From contig NZ_AOJN01000049.1 in NCBI RefSeq assembly GCF_000337335.1, positions 81,147-145,146 of the forward strand: a DNA stretch of 64,000 bases. The letters run 5' to 3'. Of this stretch, positions 50,703-59,054 are shown piece after piece. The notes under the pieces are model-generated. The model had not been told where the DNA came from. It worked only from the letters and a program-made list of their open reading frames with translations, and did no database searches. Origin of the DNA: Halorubrum distributum JCM 10118. GTDB taxonomy: Archaea > Halobacteriota > Halobacteria > Halobacteriales > Haloferacaceae. A program made the position numbers and the translations under genes. Within the stretch, counting starts at the first letter, position 1. Each line of letters opens with the position of its first letter.

Positions 50703-52010
50703 TCAGGACTCGTCGTCGGATCCCGCCGCGTCCGTCGCCGCCCCTGCGTCGGCGGTCACCGGCGCGGTCTCCTCGCCGTCCGCGGCGGAATCGGCGCCGT
50801 CTGCCGCCCGGTCGTCCTCGCCCGCGGGCGCCGCGGGCTCGCTCTCCGTCGCGTCGTTGCCGGTATCCAACTCGTCGGTTCGTTCGCGGTCGTCGTCGCC
50901 GGCCTCGGTTTCGGCCGTGTCCGCGGCATCGTCCGCTTCCCCAGGGTCGACTTCGTCGGACCGCTCGATCTCGGTCTCCTCGGTCTCGGTCTCGGTCTCC
51001 GTCTCCTCGATCTCGGCCTCCTCGGTTCGGGCCGCACCGTCGTCGGAATCCTCAGTTTGGGCCGCTCCGTCCACCGAGTTCTCGGCTTCGGCTTCCTCTC
51101 TCCCGTCCGCCGCTTCCGAGTCCGTCTCGTCGGGGTCGCCGCCCTCGGCGTCCTCCGCTTCGCTCTCCGAGTCCGTCTCCTGGATCAGCTTCATCTCGCC
51201 GCGCGCTCGGAGGGTGCCCTGGATCTCCGCGCCGTCGTACACCACCAGGTCGCCCGCGGAGACGTCGCCGAGGACGCGCGCGCCGCGCTCGACGGTCACG
51301 GTCCCGCCGCGGGTCGTCACGTCGCCGTGGATGACCGTGTCGGCGCTGACGGTGACGTCTTCCCGGGCGCGCAGCGAGCCGAACACCTCGTTGCGCTCGC
51401 CCACGCGGATCGACGCCGCGCGGAGGTTGCCGTGGAGGCGGCAGTCGTCGCCGACGGTCGCCGGCGTCGATACGCGCCAGGCGTCATCGGAGATCTCGGC
51501 GCTCCGCGGGACCAGCAGGGGGTCGCGGACGTCGTCGCCGTCGGCGAGCGCCTCGGCCAGCTCGTCGGCGGCGTCGGTCTCGCCGACGCGCAGCAGCTGC
51601 GAGAGGACGATGAAGTAGAAGACGATCGTCGGGACGGGGTTCCGGATGACGATCCAGCCGTTGGCCTCGAACCCCTCCTCGATCGTCACGTCGTCGCCGA
51701 TGTCGAGGTCGCCCGACACCATCAAGCGCCCGGTGACGGTGACCCGCTCGCCGAGGTACGCGTCCTCGCCGACCAACACGTTGCCGTCGACGGAACACCA
51801 GGTGTCGAGCCGGCAGTCTCCCTCGGCCTCGATGTCGTCGCCGACGCTGACGCGCTCGCCGATCGCGACGTTGCGCCCGCGGACGCCGAGCTCGACGGTC
51901 GACTGGCCGCCCACGAGCACGTCGCCGTCGACCACGACGTCGTGCTCCTCGACGGTCGTCCCCGAGGGGATCGAGAGCTCCTCTATCGGGCCGTCTCCTC
52001 GCAGCGACAC
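50703..52010 (-). CDS. bactofilin-like polymer-forming protein
   Basis: 435 residues. The first 120 and the stretch about 180-285 are right-handed beta-helix repeats of hydrophobic and glycine turns (VVVDGDVLVGGQSTVELG, SVDGNVLVGEDAYLGERV, VIHGDVTTRGGTVTVERG). Between them lies a hydrophobic segment (PVPTIVFYFIVLSQLLRVG, about 126-144) that could insert in the membrane. Residues after about 290 form a very acidic Glu/Thr/Asp tail. Bactofilin relatives in haloarchaea form cytoskeletal polymers that influence cell shape. Confidence 0.85.
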   Translation of the reverse strand: MSLRGDGPIEELSIPSGTTVEEHDVVVDGDVLVGGQSTVELGVRGRNVAIGERVSVGDDIEAEGDCRLDTWCSVDGNVLVGEDAYLGERVTVTGRLMVSGDLDIGDDVTIEEGFEANGWIVIRNPVPTIVFYFIVLSQLLRVGETDAADELAEALADGDDVRDPLLVPRSAEISDDAWRVSTPATVGDDCRLHGNLRAASIRVGERNEVFGSLRAREDVTVSADTVIHGDVTTRGGTVTVERGARVLGDVSAGDLVVYDGAEIQGTLRARGEMKLIQETDSESEAEDAEGGDPDETDSEAADGREEAEAENSVDGAAQTEDSDDGAARTEEAEIEETETETETEETEIERSDEVDPGEADDAADTAETEAGDDDRERTDELDTGNDATESEPAAPAGEDDRAADGADSAADGEETAPVTADAGAATDAAGSDDES

Positions 52011-52179
52011 ACCGGGAGCAGTCGCCCCGCGGGTATAAACGGTGCGGGGCGTCGGACGGGCGTCGGACGCGGGCGCGCCGCGTCAGGTCCGCAGAACTCC
52101 CTCCCGGACCGGGACGTGAACCCCTACCGCGACGGATGACGGTCGCTGTGCTTTTCAGTGCGCCGCCGAAGTGTCGCTC

Positions 52180-52362
52180 ATGGGATTCGGATCGTACGAC
52201 GAGAGCGAACAGAAGGACCAGGACGTCGACACCGACGAGGACGACGCGGTGAACGTCCACGAGAACGACCACGACGGCGACGTCTCCATCGAGGGCGACG
52301 CCGACACCGACGACCTCGTCGGCCGCCTCTCGGAGATGCGGGACGACGAAGCCGAGGACTGA
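52180..52362 (+). CDS. DUF5786-like small acidic protein
   Basis: 60 residues starting MGFGSYDESEQKDQDVDTDE. Strongly acidic with a short C-terminal helix (LVGRLSEMRDDEA). The MGFGSYDESEQ start is, to my memory, the mark of haloarchaeal DUF5786; function unknown. CTTTTCA about 30 bp before the ATG fits a promoter. Confidence 0.82.
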   Translation: MGFGSYDESEQKDQDVDTDEDDAVNVHENDHDGDVSIEGDADTDDLVGRLSEMRDDEAED

Positions 52363-52485
52363 GTCGCCGCCCGCTGCCGAGACGCTCTGTAACCCGAAAC
52401 GCGGACGGCGTGGACCGACCGTGGGTGTGCGTGTCGTTCACACACCCGATTTGGATTTATTTTTCACCACCTCCACTGGTACTGT

Positions 52486-52734
52486 ATGGCACGGAAACGT
52501 AACCGAACCCCTCGGTTCGGCCGACGAGCGCGCTCCCGTCGTCGGGGGCGCGGGCGCTCTAGCGGTCGATCGGACGAGACCGACGACGCCGGAGGAGACG
52601 GCCGCGACGACGAGGCCTCCGCCGCGACGGTCGCGCTCGCGCGCCGGCTCTGCGCGGGCGGAAACGGACAGGCCTGCGAGATGCTCGAACGGCTCTGCGA
52701 GTCGGGCTACGACGCCGCCTGCGACGCGACCTGA
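52486..52734 (+). CDS. small protein: basic N-terminus and Cys-rich C-terminus
   Basis: An 82-residue protein. Residues 2-28 are almost all Arg/Gly/Ser, rare in an acidic haloarchaeal proteome and suggestive of nucleic-acid binding. A disordered Asp/Gly linker follows. Then LCAGGNGQACEMLERLC and ESGYDAACDAT place four cysteines in a twice-repeated G-x-x-x-AC pattern. TTTATTTTTC about 28 bp before the ATG supports expression. Function unknown. Confidence 0.65.
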   Translation: MARKRNRTPRFGRRARSRRRGRGRSSGRSDETDDAGGDGRDDEASAATVALARRLCAGGNGQACEMLERLCESGYDAACDAT

Positions 52735-52845
52735 GGCCGCCTGCGGTCGCGGTCCGCGCGCGACCGGCGCCGCTGGTTCGCACGCGCGACGGTCGTCTCC
52801 CGGCAGTGCGTGTTCCTTATCACCTCGAACGGAGTACTCGGAACC

Positions 52846-53043
52846 ATGAGCACGGACCTGACGTTCACCGACCGCGGCGTCGACGTCGTCTACGAGGGCA
52901 CGGAGTTCGAGCTGGAGAAGACGCTGATCGAGGAGGCGACCGGGAAGTCGTACCGCGACGTCACCGACCACGAGGTGCTGACAATCGTCGCCGAGGACCC
53001 GGATCTGGACGGCGAGCCGGTCCGGATCGGCGACGTGTTGTAA
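52846..53043 (+). CDS. DUF5800-like small protein
   Basis: 65 residues: MSTDLTFTDRGVDVVYEGTE, then FELEKTLIEEATGKSYRDVT and VRIGDVL at the end. I recall this as haloarchaeal DUF5800. CCTTATCAC at about -30 of the ATG fits a leaderless transcript. Function unknown. Confidence 0.8.
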   Translation: MSTDLTFTDRGVDVVYEGTEFELEKTLIEEATGKSYRDVTDHEVLTIVAEDPDLDGEPVRIGDVL

Positions 53044-53172
53044 CTCGCTGTTGACCGGTCGGCCGCTCGTCCGGAGGCCCCGGCCCGACGCTCTACTCTC
53101 CGAGGTCGCGCACGCCGCCCAGACCTCCTTCAACCCCCGCGAACGGCGGGTCACGCGCTGGGCGGGCGAGTA

Positions 53173-53213
53173 AGAAATATATAACGTTAGGTCGAAGTAA
53201 CATTCAGAGGTGA
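53173..53213 (+). promoter_or_regulatory. promoter with GTTA-N8-TAAC repeat and Shine-Dalgarno
   Basis: AAATATATAACG (53175-53186) is a strong TATA. GTTA at 53186 and TAAC at 53198 form an inverted repeat just downstream, a possible operator. GAGGTGA (53207-53213) sits seven bases before the ATG, so this gene has a leader, unlike most here. The two-gene unit ends in an XRE regulator that could bind here. Confidence 0.5.
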
Positions 53214-53220
53214 CCACCTT

Positions 53221-53646
53221 ATGCGACCTCGGACGCGTTACCGCATCGGACGAGCCGTTCACATGCTCGTGACGGTACTGACCCTCAACCTCGGACTGGC
53301 ACGCGAATCCCCCCCGCTCATCGCCAGCGGCGCGGTGCTGTTCGCCGCGTTCTTCCCGGTCAGTCGGACGCTCGCCGACCGTGTCGGTCACACCCCGGTG
53401 GACGAGCGCACCCGCGAGATCACGCGGACCGCCGCGAGCCGCGCCGCGATGCTGCTGTTCGGAGCCGCGCTCACCGTCTTCCTCCTCGGGTCCGCCATAG
53501 AGGCGGCGGGCGGGCTCACCGGCCTCGCGCGGACCGCCTACGCGCAGGCCCGCGTCGTAGTAGTGTGGGCGGCCGTCGCGATCTGCGTCTCCTCCGTCAC
53601 CCACGGCACGCGGGCTTGGGCCAGACGCCGGGGCGTGGAGGCGTAA
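53221..53646 (+). CDS. DUF2178-like membrane protein
   Basis: 141 residues with four spans. HTPVDERTREITRTAASRAA between spans two and three is the charged loop typical of DUF2178. Genes of this type are usually followed by a small XRE regulator, as here, two bases after the stop. Function unknown. Confidence 0.82.
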   Translation: MRPRTRYRIGRAVHMLVTVLTLNLGLARESPPLIASGAVLFAAFFPVSRTLADRVGHTPVDERTREITRTAASRAAMLLFGAALTVFLLGSAIEAAGGLTGLARTAYAQARVVVVWAAVAICVSSVTHGTRAWARRRGVEA

Positions 53647-53648
53647 GC

Positions 53649-53861
53649 GTGGAGTTCGAGACGCGTATCCGCGAACTCCGCGAGGGAGCGGGGCTGACGC
53701 AGGCCGAGCTCGCCGACCGCGTCGACGTTACTCGCCAGACGATCCTCTACGTCGAGAAGGGGGAGTACAACCCGTCTCTGGAGTTGGCCTGGCGCATCGC
53801 GCGTGAGTTCGACGCGCACGTTGAGGACGTGTTCGATCTGCCCGACGAGCCGCAGTCGTAA
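53649..53861 (+). CDS. XRE-family transcriptional regulator
   Basis: A 70-residue single-domain helix-turn-helix: RIRELREGAGLTQAELADRV, TRQTILYVEKGEYNPSLELA. It starts with GTG two bases after the upstream stop. It probably controls its own operon with the DUF2178-like protein. Confidence 0.93.
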   Translation: MEFETRIRELREGAGLTQAELADRVDVTRQTILYVEKGEYNPSLELAWRIAREFDAHVEDVFDLPDEPQS

Positions 53862-54127
53862 GCGTCGCGAGGGTACCGCGGGCACTTTCGCTCCGCGGCG
53901 ACAAGATCGCACCCGCTGGCGGGTATCGGGTAGTGCGTTCGCTCCCGCCGCGCTGTGCGTGCCGACGTTGACCTCCGGGATCCCCCACGCTTTCTCAGCC
54001 GTGCCGGGCACGCGGTCGTCGCCGCGCCGACCGCGGCGACCTGCTCGCGACGGGACCGGGCGTGGAGCATCGAGCCGTCGCGCGGTCCGACCGGACGACT
54101 TTTTCCGTCGCCCCCCGAAGCGGGGTT

Positions 54128-54328
54128 ATGGAGATCGGATTCGACCTCGGCGCGAACGTCCCGTCCGGCGTGTTCGCGCTCCACGCCGTCATCGCCGTCG
54201 TGTTCGTAGGCCTCGCGGGCGTGAACGGGGCGAACGGCGAGACGATCGGGCTGGCGATCTACCTCGCGATGGCGGGCATGATCGCCATCGTCGGCGTCAT
54301 GGCCGCGCGGATCGTGGCGCGGCGGTAG
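54128..54328 (+). CDS. small two-span membrane protein
   Basis: 66 residues with two spans (about 15-34 and 42-62) and a basic end. Unknown family. The 270 bp before it hold no gene that I can support. It is the last clearly chromosomal gene before the remnant-rich region. Confidence 0.65.
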   Translation: MEIGFDLGANVPSGVFALHAVIAVVFVGLAGVNGANGETIGLAIYLAMAGMIAIVGVMAARIVARR

Positions 54329-54455
54329 TTGGAAGCCGAATCGAATTTTCGACGCCGCCGACCGGCCGACGAGCCCGTTCCTGTCCGTCGAGTACGTCTC
54401 TATTCCCCTGCTCCGTTAGGGCCCGATCACGATCCAGACCAACCTTGGGCTGAAC

Positions 54456-54480
54456 GGCTCCGTTGAAACTCTTCGGAAGT
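54456..54480 (+). repeat. IS6-type terminal sequence, left-facing copy
   Basis: GGCTCCGTTGAAACTCTTCG matches the ends common on haloarchaeal IS6-family elements (GGCTCTGTTGAAA). No transposase gene lies nearby. It forms an inverted pair with 55180-55196. Confidence 0.6.
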
Positions 54481-54601
54481 GATTCAGTCTGATCGGGGCG
54501 TGGCCGGTATGGACATAGCGACGAGCGATTCCGGGAGTAGGTATCGCTGATCTACAGCCGCGATGTCGTATTTAAGTAACCACGAGCGACGGCGACGAGT
54601 G

Positions 54602-55049
54602 TTTATAAAAGAGGTGCGGTGGCGCGTGCCGACGAGCGCCCGGAGGGCGCGATGTCGCACGTGCGAGGGAGTCGGGCGCGGCGAGGGCGACCGGAGGGAG
54701 CCCGCAGGACGCGCCCGACGAGGCTGGGGAGGCGTGAGGCTGCGGTCCCGCGAGCGACCGGAGGGAGCGAGCGGGAGCACGGAAGTCGCAGCCCGCGCAG
54801 CGAACGCAGTGAGCGAGCAGGACCGTCTTCCGGTGGTGCTGTGCGGTGCGGGGCGGGACTCAACGGGGCAGTCGCGAGGCGGCCACAGGCGTTCACGAGA
54901 GCTTCGCTCTCGTGAGCCAATCAGAACGCGGAGCGTTCTGACGACATCACGAAAGGCGCGAAGCGCCTTTCGAACGGCAGCGAGCGTGCGCCCGCCTCCC
55001 GACTGGGGCTTTGGAGGCCGTCATCCCAGCAGTCTCAATCATTTATAAA
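54602..55049 (+). repeat. structured intergenic repeat, copy E4 (longest copy)
   Basis: Bounded by TTTATAAA at 54602-54609 and 55042-55049, with a further ACTTATAAAT at 55074. Helices: 54636-54641 with 54645-54650; 54671-54680 with 54710-54719; long-range 13-bp helix with one mismatch, 54870-54882 with 54992-55004. Three extra hairpins fill the long-range loop (54894-54914, 54922-54940, 54950-54972). A further inserted stem-loop region lies at about 54738-54793. The element sits between two inverted IS6-like ends. Confidence 0.88.
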
Positions 55050-55179
55050 CGGCCAACGGCAAAACCGGGATGCTACTTATAAATGACCTCACTCGCGATA
55101 TACTACACTTACTCTCGCTACCGATCAGGAAGCACCTTTCAGCGACCATGTGTTTCAACCCAGTTTAAATCTGGAGAAT

Positions 55180-55196
55180 AGGGCTTCAACAGAGCC
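55180..55196 (-). repeat. IS6-type terminal sequence, inverted copy
   Basis: On the minus strand GGCTCTGTTGAAGCCCT. It ends exactly where the coding similarity of the PIN-domain remnant begins, so it marks an old insertion junction. Confidence 0.6.
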
Positions 55197-55197
55197 G

Positions 55198-55400
55198 CTT
55201 GAGGTTGTTCCCGTTGCGACCGACGAAGAACGGCAGATCGTGCTCACGGCTGTGAATTATGTTGATGACCGCATAACCGCGTTCGATTCGTCCCATGCCG
55301 CTACTGCCGAAGCTCGTGGCATCCCATCTTAAGCTCTGACAAACCATACGAGGATGTCGATCCCGAGCGTCTTCCGTTGGAACCGACTGACGAGGAGTGA
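55198..55400 (+). pseudogene. PIN-domain (VapC-like) toxin, 3' fragment with frameshift
   Basis: The frame reads LEVVPVATDEERQIVLTAVN, then ITAFDSSHAATAEARGIP, and stops at 55330. One base is missing near 55325: in the next frame it continues ILSSDKPYEDVDPERLPLEP to a TGA at 55398. The joined product looks like the last third of a PIN nuclease (an acidic residue in AFDSSHAATA, then LSSDK). The first two thirds were removed at the IS6-like end. No antitoxin gene is left. Confidence 0.65.
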
Positions 55401-55472
55401 GTCATCCCTCAGACAGACTGAGCACCCGAGCCTATCCGTTTCTAAGTGACCCGACGAAGTCCAGGCTGAATG

Positions 55473-55688
55473 TCACCGCTCCCTGAATTTGACCGTGTAG
55501 CCGTTATTGCGGAGCGCTTCAACGAGTTCGTCTCCACGCTCGATTGTGAACTCGTGGAACGAGTTGGTGGGGCTATCTGCCGAATACAGCTCTGAGTCGA
55601 TATTCTCCGGAATTTCGTTCTGATGGGTATCTTCTTGGACAACAACGGGCTGGCTGGGTACGTTGGTGGAACTGCTATCTTCTGACAT
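55473..55688 (-). CDS. small acidic hypothetical protein
   Basis: A 71-residue frame, Ser/Glu/Asn-rich at first, ending HEFTIERGDELVEALRNNGY and a basic RER tail. Its base composition is far more AT-rich than the chromosome. No family recognised; it may be an acquired regulator or not coding. Confidence 0.4.
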   Translation of the reverse strand: MSEDSSSTNVPSQPVVVQEDTHQNEIPENIDSELYSADSPTNSFHEFTIERGDELVEALRNNGYTVKFRER

Positions 55689-55795
55689 TGGGACATCCTG
55701 TGTTACAACCGTTCGCTCATTTGAATTCCGATTCTGATTTCTCTTGAGAGAGGTATCTGACGCGATTGCAGACGCCGACAGGCGTAGAGTTACCA

Positions 55796-55821
55796 GGCTC
55801 TGTTGAAATCCTCAGCAAGTG
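55796..55821 (+). repeat. IS6-type terminal sequence, third copy
   Basis: GGCTCTGTTGAAATCCTCAG, similar to the copy at 54456 over about 26 bp. The 330 bp after it, up to the integrase stop, hold no gene that I can support. Confidence 0.55.
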
Positions 55822-56150
55822 ATATATTCCCACTCAACCGCAGTCAGTACAGGGGATCCACATACCGGAATTGTGACGCCCTACTTTTGTCGGGGTGTTA
55901 CCGTGTGCTGGGAAATATCAGGGAGAACGCGATTCCTTGTGCGATGCCCATCCGATTGAGCGATGAATCTCAATTGGGCCGGCGAACAGTAATTCTTGAA
56001 CGAGGGGCGAGCTCAAGACTCCAGCAACAAACCAGAAGAGTCCCATCTAACGATATCGGATGAAACTGAAGGAATGGGGCCGGAGGGACGAACCAAATTC
56101 AAAAAATCCCCTATGTCGGTACTCTGAGATACCCGTCTTCGGTGTCGTTG

Positions 56151-57227
56151 TCATGAGTCGTCCTCCTCATCGCCGATTCCGGCGATATCGAGGTCCGCAG
56201 TGTACTCCTCTCGGCGTTCTGCCATTTTCCGGTGCCGGTCCGCCTTGTCGTAGTAGCGCTTGATTGTGTCCGGGTCCGCGTCGACGCGCTCGCTGATCAC
56301 TTCGATCGGGAGCCCGCGGTCGCAGTGCCACGTGAGCGACCCCGTCCGGATGTGGTGGGGCGCTCGCGACGAGGGACACTTCGAGGCGTGCGAGCGCTCC
56401 GTGAACTTACAGCTCCGGCGAAGGCGCCCGTGTGGACATTTCATGTAGAGGCAGGGCTGTGTCCCCTGATACGTCCAGGAGCGGATCGTCGTGTCCGTGA
56501 CGCGGCCCTGCCGGCCAGCGAACAGCGGCTCGCGGCCGTGCTCGTCGCGCTTGTCCGAGCGCTCCCGGGCGATGTACGTGTCGAGCGCGTCGACGACCGG
56601 CTCCGAGATGCGCACGACGCGCTCGCCCTCGTCGTTGTTCTTCAGGGGCGTTCCGGACTCCGGTCGGTGGTTGAACTCGAGGTACCCGTTCTCCGGGTCG
56701 TAGTCGCCGACATCGAGGCCGACGACGGCGCCGAGCCGGCAGCCCGTGTTCCAGAACACTTCCACGACCGCGTGCGGCGGCGTGCCGAAGCGGGCCGGGT
56801 CGTTCCGGTAGAACTCGAGGAGCTGCTTCGCGTCCTCGGTGTCGAGCATCGTGTCGCTCGTCTCCTGCGACCGCGTGAGTTTCGGGACGTGGACCTTCTC
56901 CGGGAGGTCCTCGTCGACGGCCTCGATCGTCGCGAGGTACTGGACGACCTGCGAGACGGCGGTCATCTTTCCCTTCACCGTCGCCGGGGCGTTGTCCTCA
57001 GCGCGGAGGTGGCGCTCGTACTCGTCGAACAGCCAGCCGGAGAGGTCGCCGACGCGCTCGACGCCGCGCTCCTCGCACCAGTGGACCCAGCGCGTGAGGC
57101 GGTTGTCGTAGCTCCGGATCGTCTTGTCAGAGTTCTCCATCGAGCGCTTCTCCAGGAACCGGTCCCGTGCCTCCCGCGGCGAGAGGTCCGAGGGATTCGC
57201 GGGCGGCGAGGAAGAGTTCCGGCTCAC
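56151..57227 (-). CDS. tyrosine recombinase (phage-type integrase)
   Basis: A 358-residue site-specific recombinase. The SAM-like N-terminal domain (about 25-115) includes NSDKTIRSYDNRLTRWVHWC. The catalytic domain has Arg in FWNTGCRLGAVVGLD, then His/Arg in APHHIRTGSLTWH and the nucleophile Tyr in TIKRYYDKADRH. A Cys-rich loop (CLYMKCPHGRLRRSCKF) inserted before the HxxR motif could bind zinc and is common in haloarchaeal integrases. The GTG start overlaps the upstream stop (GTGA). It drives integration of the element that ends here. Confidence 0.93.
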   Translation of the reverse strand: MSRNSSSPPANPSDLSPREARDRFLEKRSMENSDKTIRSYDNRLTRWVHWCEERGVERVGDLSGWLFDEYERHLRAEDNAPATVKGKMTAVSQVVQYLATIEAVDEDLPEKVHVPKLTRSQETSDTMLDTEDAKQLLEFYRNDPARFGTPPHAVVEVFWNTGCRLGAVVGLDVGDYDPENGYLEFNHRPESGTPLKNNDEGERVVRISEPVVDALDTYIARERSDKRDEHGREPLFAGRQGRVTDTTIRSWTYQGTQPCLYMKCPHGRLRRSCKFTERSHASKCPSSRAPHHIRTGSLTWHCDRGLPIEVISERVDADPDTIKRYYDKADRHRKMAERREEYTADLDIAGIGDEEDDS

Positions 57228-57967
57228 CGTGAGTCCCCCATGTTCTCGACTTGGTCGCTCACCGGGTCGAACTCCCACCCGGCGACCGATCCTCCGTAGA
57301 GGTCCCCGTACCCGTCGACCACGTCGGTCGCGGTTGCGCGGTCCGCCGGCGCGCTGCGGTCCGGGTTCGGATCGTTTCGCGCGGCGTCCCGGCGCCGGTC
57401 CTGAACCAGTTGGAGGAGGAGCGCGTTCTGGAGTTCGAGGGCGTCCGCGATACGGGCGAGGTCGTCATCGCGGTCGCGACCGCCGTCGGCAACCAGCCGA
57501 CGCTTTCCAGCAAACCTTTCCGCATCTAGCCCTTGGGATCTATCGGTGTGATCGGCGCACCATGTCAGAGGCACGCACCTGCGTGTTCCCCCTTTCCTGC
57601 TGCCGAAACCGCGTTCGGGTTCGTCGCCGGTACTCCCCGGCTGATCGATACCGCCGTCGGTTACGAGTTCGCGCTCGCCAGCGTGGTAGCGGAGGTCCTC
57701 GACGAGCGAGATCGCGCGGTCGGCGTCGAGGTCGCGCCGGAACCGGTCCGCCAGGTCGAGTCCCTTTACCTGGTGGTCCTCGTCGCGAACGTGGAGCCGC
57801 GCGACGACGTCTCCGTCCGTTCCGTGTCGGCGGTCGACCAGGTCATACAGCGACTGTAACACGGCGCGGTGGTTCGCGAGAAGTCGGGAAGCGCGGTTCC
57901 GGTCGGTGTACGCCAGCACCGAACCGTGGCGGTTCCGGCGGATCTCCACGTCGACGGTCGGGCTCAT
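57224..57967 (-). CDS. hypothetical protein co-transcribed with the integrase
   Basis: A 247-residue hydrophilic protein rich in Arg and Asp, opening MSPTVDVEIRRNRHGSVLAY. There is a helical part LEDLRYHAGERELVTDGG-like (about 85-105) and later IADALELQNALLLQLVQDRR. Not recognised. Its start overlaps the stop of the previous gene by ATGA and its stop overlaps the integrase GTG, so the three are made together. It may assist recombination or replication. Confidence 0.75.
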   Translation of the reverse strand: MSPTVDVEIRRNRHGSVLAYTDRNRASRLLANHRAVLQSLYDLVDRRHGTDGDVVARLHVRDEDHQVKGLDLADRFRRDLDADRAISLVEDLRYHAGERELVTDGGIDQPGSTGDEPERGFGSRKGGTRRCVPLTWCADHTDRSQGLDAERFAGKRRLVADGGRDRDDDLARIADALELQNALLLQLVQDRRRDAARNDPNPDRSAPADRATATDVVDGYGDLYGGSVAGWEFDPVSDQVENMGDSR

Positions 57968-58278
57968 CGGTCCACCTTCGCGGGCATGACCACGGCCTCG
58001 GTACCGTCTCCGTCCCACGGTCGTAGGCAGACGAGGACCGTCCCGCTCTCCTCCGCCTCAACGAAACTCAGCCGCGCGTCGGTCTCTCCGAACTCCTCCT
58101 CGAACGTCTCCGTGAGGTCGGCCAACAGAATCGGCGAGACGATCTCGCCCATCTTCAGGGACTCCTGCCCGGCAGCCTCCAGGCGACCGAGGAGGTTCTG
58201 ATCGTCGAGGACGGTGATCTCGTGGAGATCCGCGTCGGTGACCTGCTTCGGGGCGAACTCGCTCGGTGAATCGCTCAC
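57964..58278 (-). CDS. hypothetical protein in the integrase operon
   Basis: A 104-residue protein starting MSDSPSEFAPKQVTDADLHE. NLLGRLEAAGQESLKMGEIV looks helical, and the end is beta-rich (GTVLVCLRPWDGDG, AVVMPAKVDR). No family recognised. The GTG at 58278 overlaps the stop of the zinc-ribbon gene. Confidence 0.72.
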   Translation of the reverse strand: MSDSPSEFAPKQVTDADLHEITVLDDQNLLGRLEAAGQESLKMGEIVSPILLADLTETFEEEFGETDARLSFVEAEESGTVLVCLRPWDGDGTEAVVMPAKVDR

Positions 58279-58523
58279 GCGCGACCACCCCGGAGGCTCT
58301 CGTAGGACTCCGAGCCGCGCACGAGTTCGACCTCGTCGCGCTCGAAGGTCTCGTCGGTGCGGACGTTCCGCAGCTCCTCGAACTCCGGCTCGGCGTCCGT
58401 GTCGTTCGACCGGGCGCACTGCGCGCACCAGAAATGGTAGTTCGTCGGTTCCCACGAACGGTGTCCCGCCGGACACCGCCACTGCCACCGATCCGTCTCC
58501 TCGTCAAGGTCGATCTCGACCAT
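58275..58523 (-). CDS. zinc-ribbon protein, first gene of the integrase operon
   Basis: 82 residues. WRCPAGHRSWEPTNYHFWC and CAQC give a Cys/His-CxxC ribbon (about 16-35); the C-terminal half is charged and helical. Such proteins are frequent in haloarchaeal viruses and plasmids. The minus-strand TATA (58541-58550) lies about 23 bp before the ATG, so it is leaderless. Confidence 0.8.
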   Translation of the reverse strand: MVEIDLDEETDRWQWRCPAGHRSWEPTNYHFWCAQCARSNDTDAEPEFEELRNVRTDETFERDEVELVRGSESYESLRGGRA

Positions 58524-58540
58524 ATCGGGGCGAGACGTTA

Positions 58541-58550
58541 TCTTATAAAA
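58541..58550 (-). promoter_or_regulatory. TATA box of the integrase operon
   Basis: TTTTATAAGA on the minus strand, about 18-27 bp before the ATG at 58523. A clear AT island that fixes the operon start. Confidence 0.65.
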
Positions 58551-58638
58551 GGGGTCGGCCAAAGGCGCTCGGTGAAACTGAACGTAGTCGTCACGTCGGG
58601 CGATACTGCGGGTTTTGCCGGTTCCGTCGCTATGAGTC

Positions 58639-58821
58639 CTAATCATGATTCTCGGGGTACAGGTCGATCTCTCCCGCGAACTCGCTGAGCGAGGTCTGCG
58701 CCACGTCGTGCGCGTGGCGGTCCGCGCGGACGATAACGGCGAGCGCGTCGGGAGTGGTAGTGAAACGCTGTTCGTGCTCTCGGTCGGGAGTTTGAAGCCC
58801 CCCTGTGGTGTTCCCGTACAT
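58639..58821 (-). CDS. 60-residue hypothetical protein
   Basis: A frame starting MYGNTTGGLQTPDREHEQRF. The second half (ALAVIVRADRHAHDVAQTSL) can form a sheet-helix unit. It lies upstream of the integrase operon on the same strand. No clear promoter; weakly supported. The 230 bp beyond it hold only regulatory-looking repeats. Confidence 0.4.
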   Translation of the reverse strand: MYGNTTGGLQTPDREHEQRFTTTPDALAVIVRADRHAHDVAQTSLSEFAGEIDLYPENHD

Positions 58822-58984
58822 GGGTTTCGTGCTCTCTCACGGAACCCCACACGGGCCGGCTGTTGGCGCAGCGCGGCCCGCGTCCTTTTCAGGCTCGCCA
58901 CGTCCGAGACGGGCGAGTGGGTCCGTGACTGACACGTGTGGGTTCGGGGTTCTTAACTTTAGTGTATGGAACGATACGCTACAA

Positions 58985-59024
58985 TGACCTTGATAAGTCA
59001 CTCTGAGTTCGTAACCAATCGAAC
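58985..59024 (+). promoter_or_regulatory. possible operators before the PhiH1-like repressor gene
   Basis: Two inverted repeats lie in an AT-rich leader: TGACCTTGATAAGTCA (58985-59000) and GTTCGTAACCAATCGAAC (59007-59024). They lie 31-70 bp before the repressor ATG and could be its own binding sites. Confidence 0.35.
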
Positions 59025-59054
59025 TAACACCCTGATTTGCGTGGAAACCACCCA

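Noticed and set aside
54563..55048. Open frames of 98-161 codons inside repeat E4, and similar ones in E1-E3
   Set aside because: They come from conserved repeat blocks read in several frames; helices, not codons, are conserved.
55803..56063. 86-codon plus frame after the third IS6-type end
   Set aside because: Begins inside the repeat end, has no clear family and no promoter.
56040..56150. tRNA fragment as attachment site next to the integrase
   Set aside because: I looked for a T-loop or 3' tRNA end and found no convincing match.
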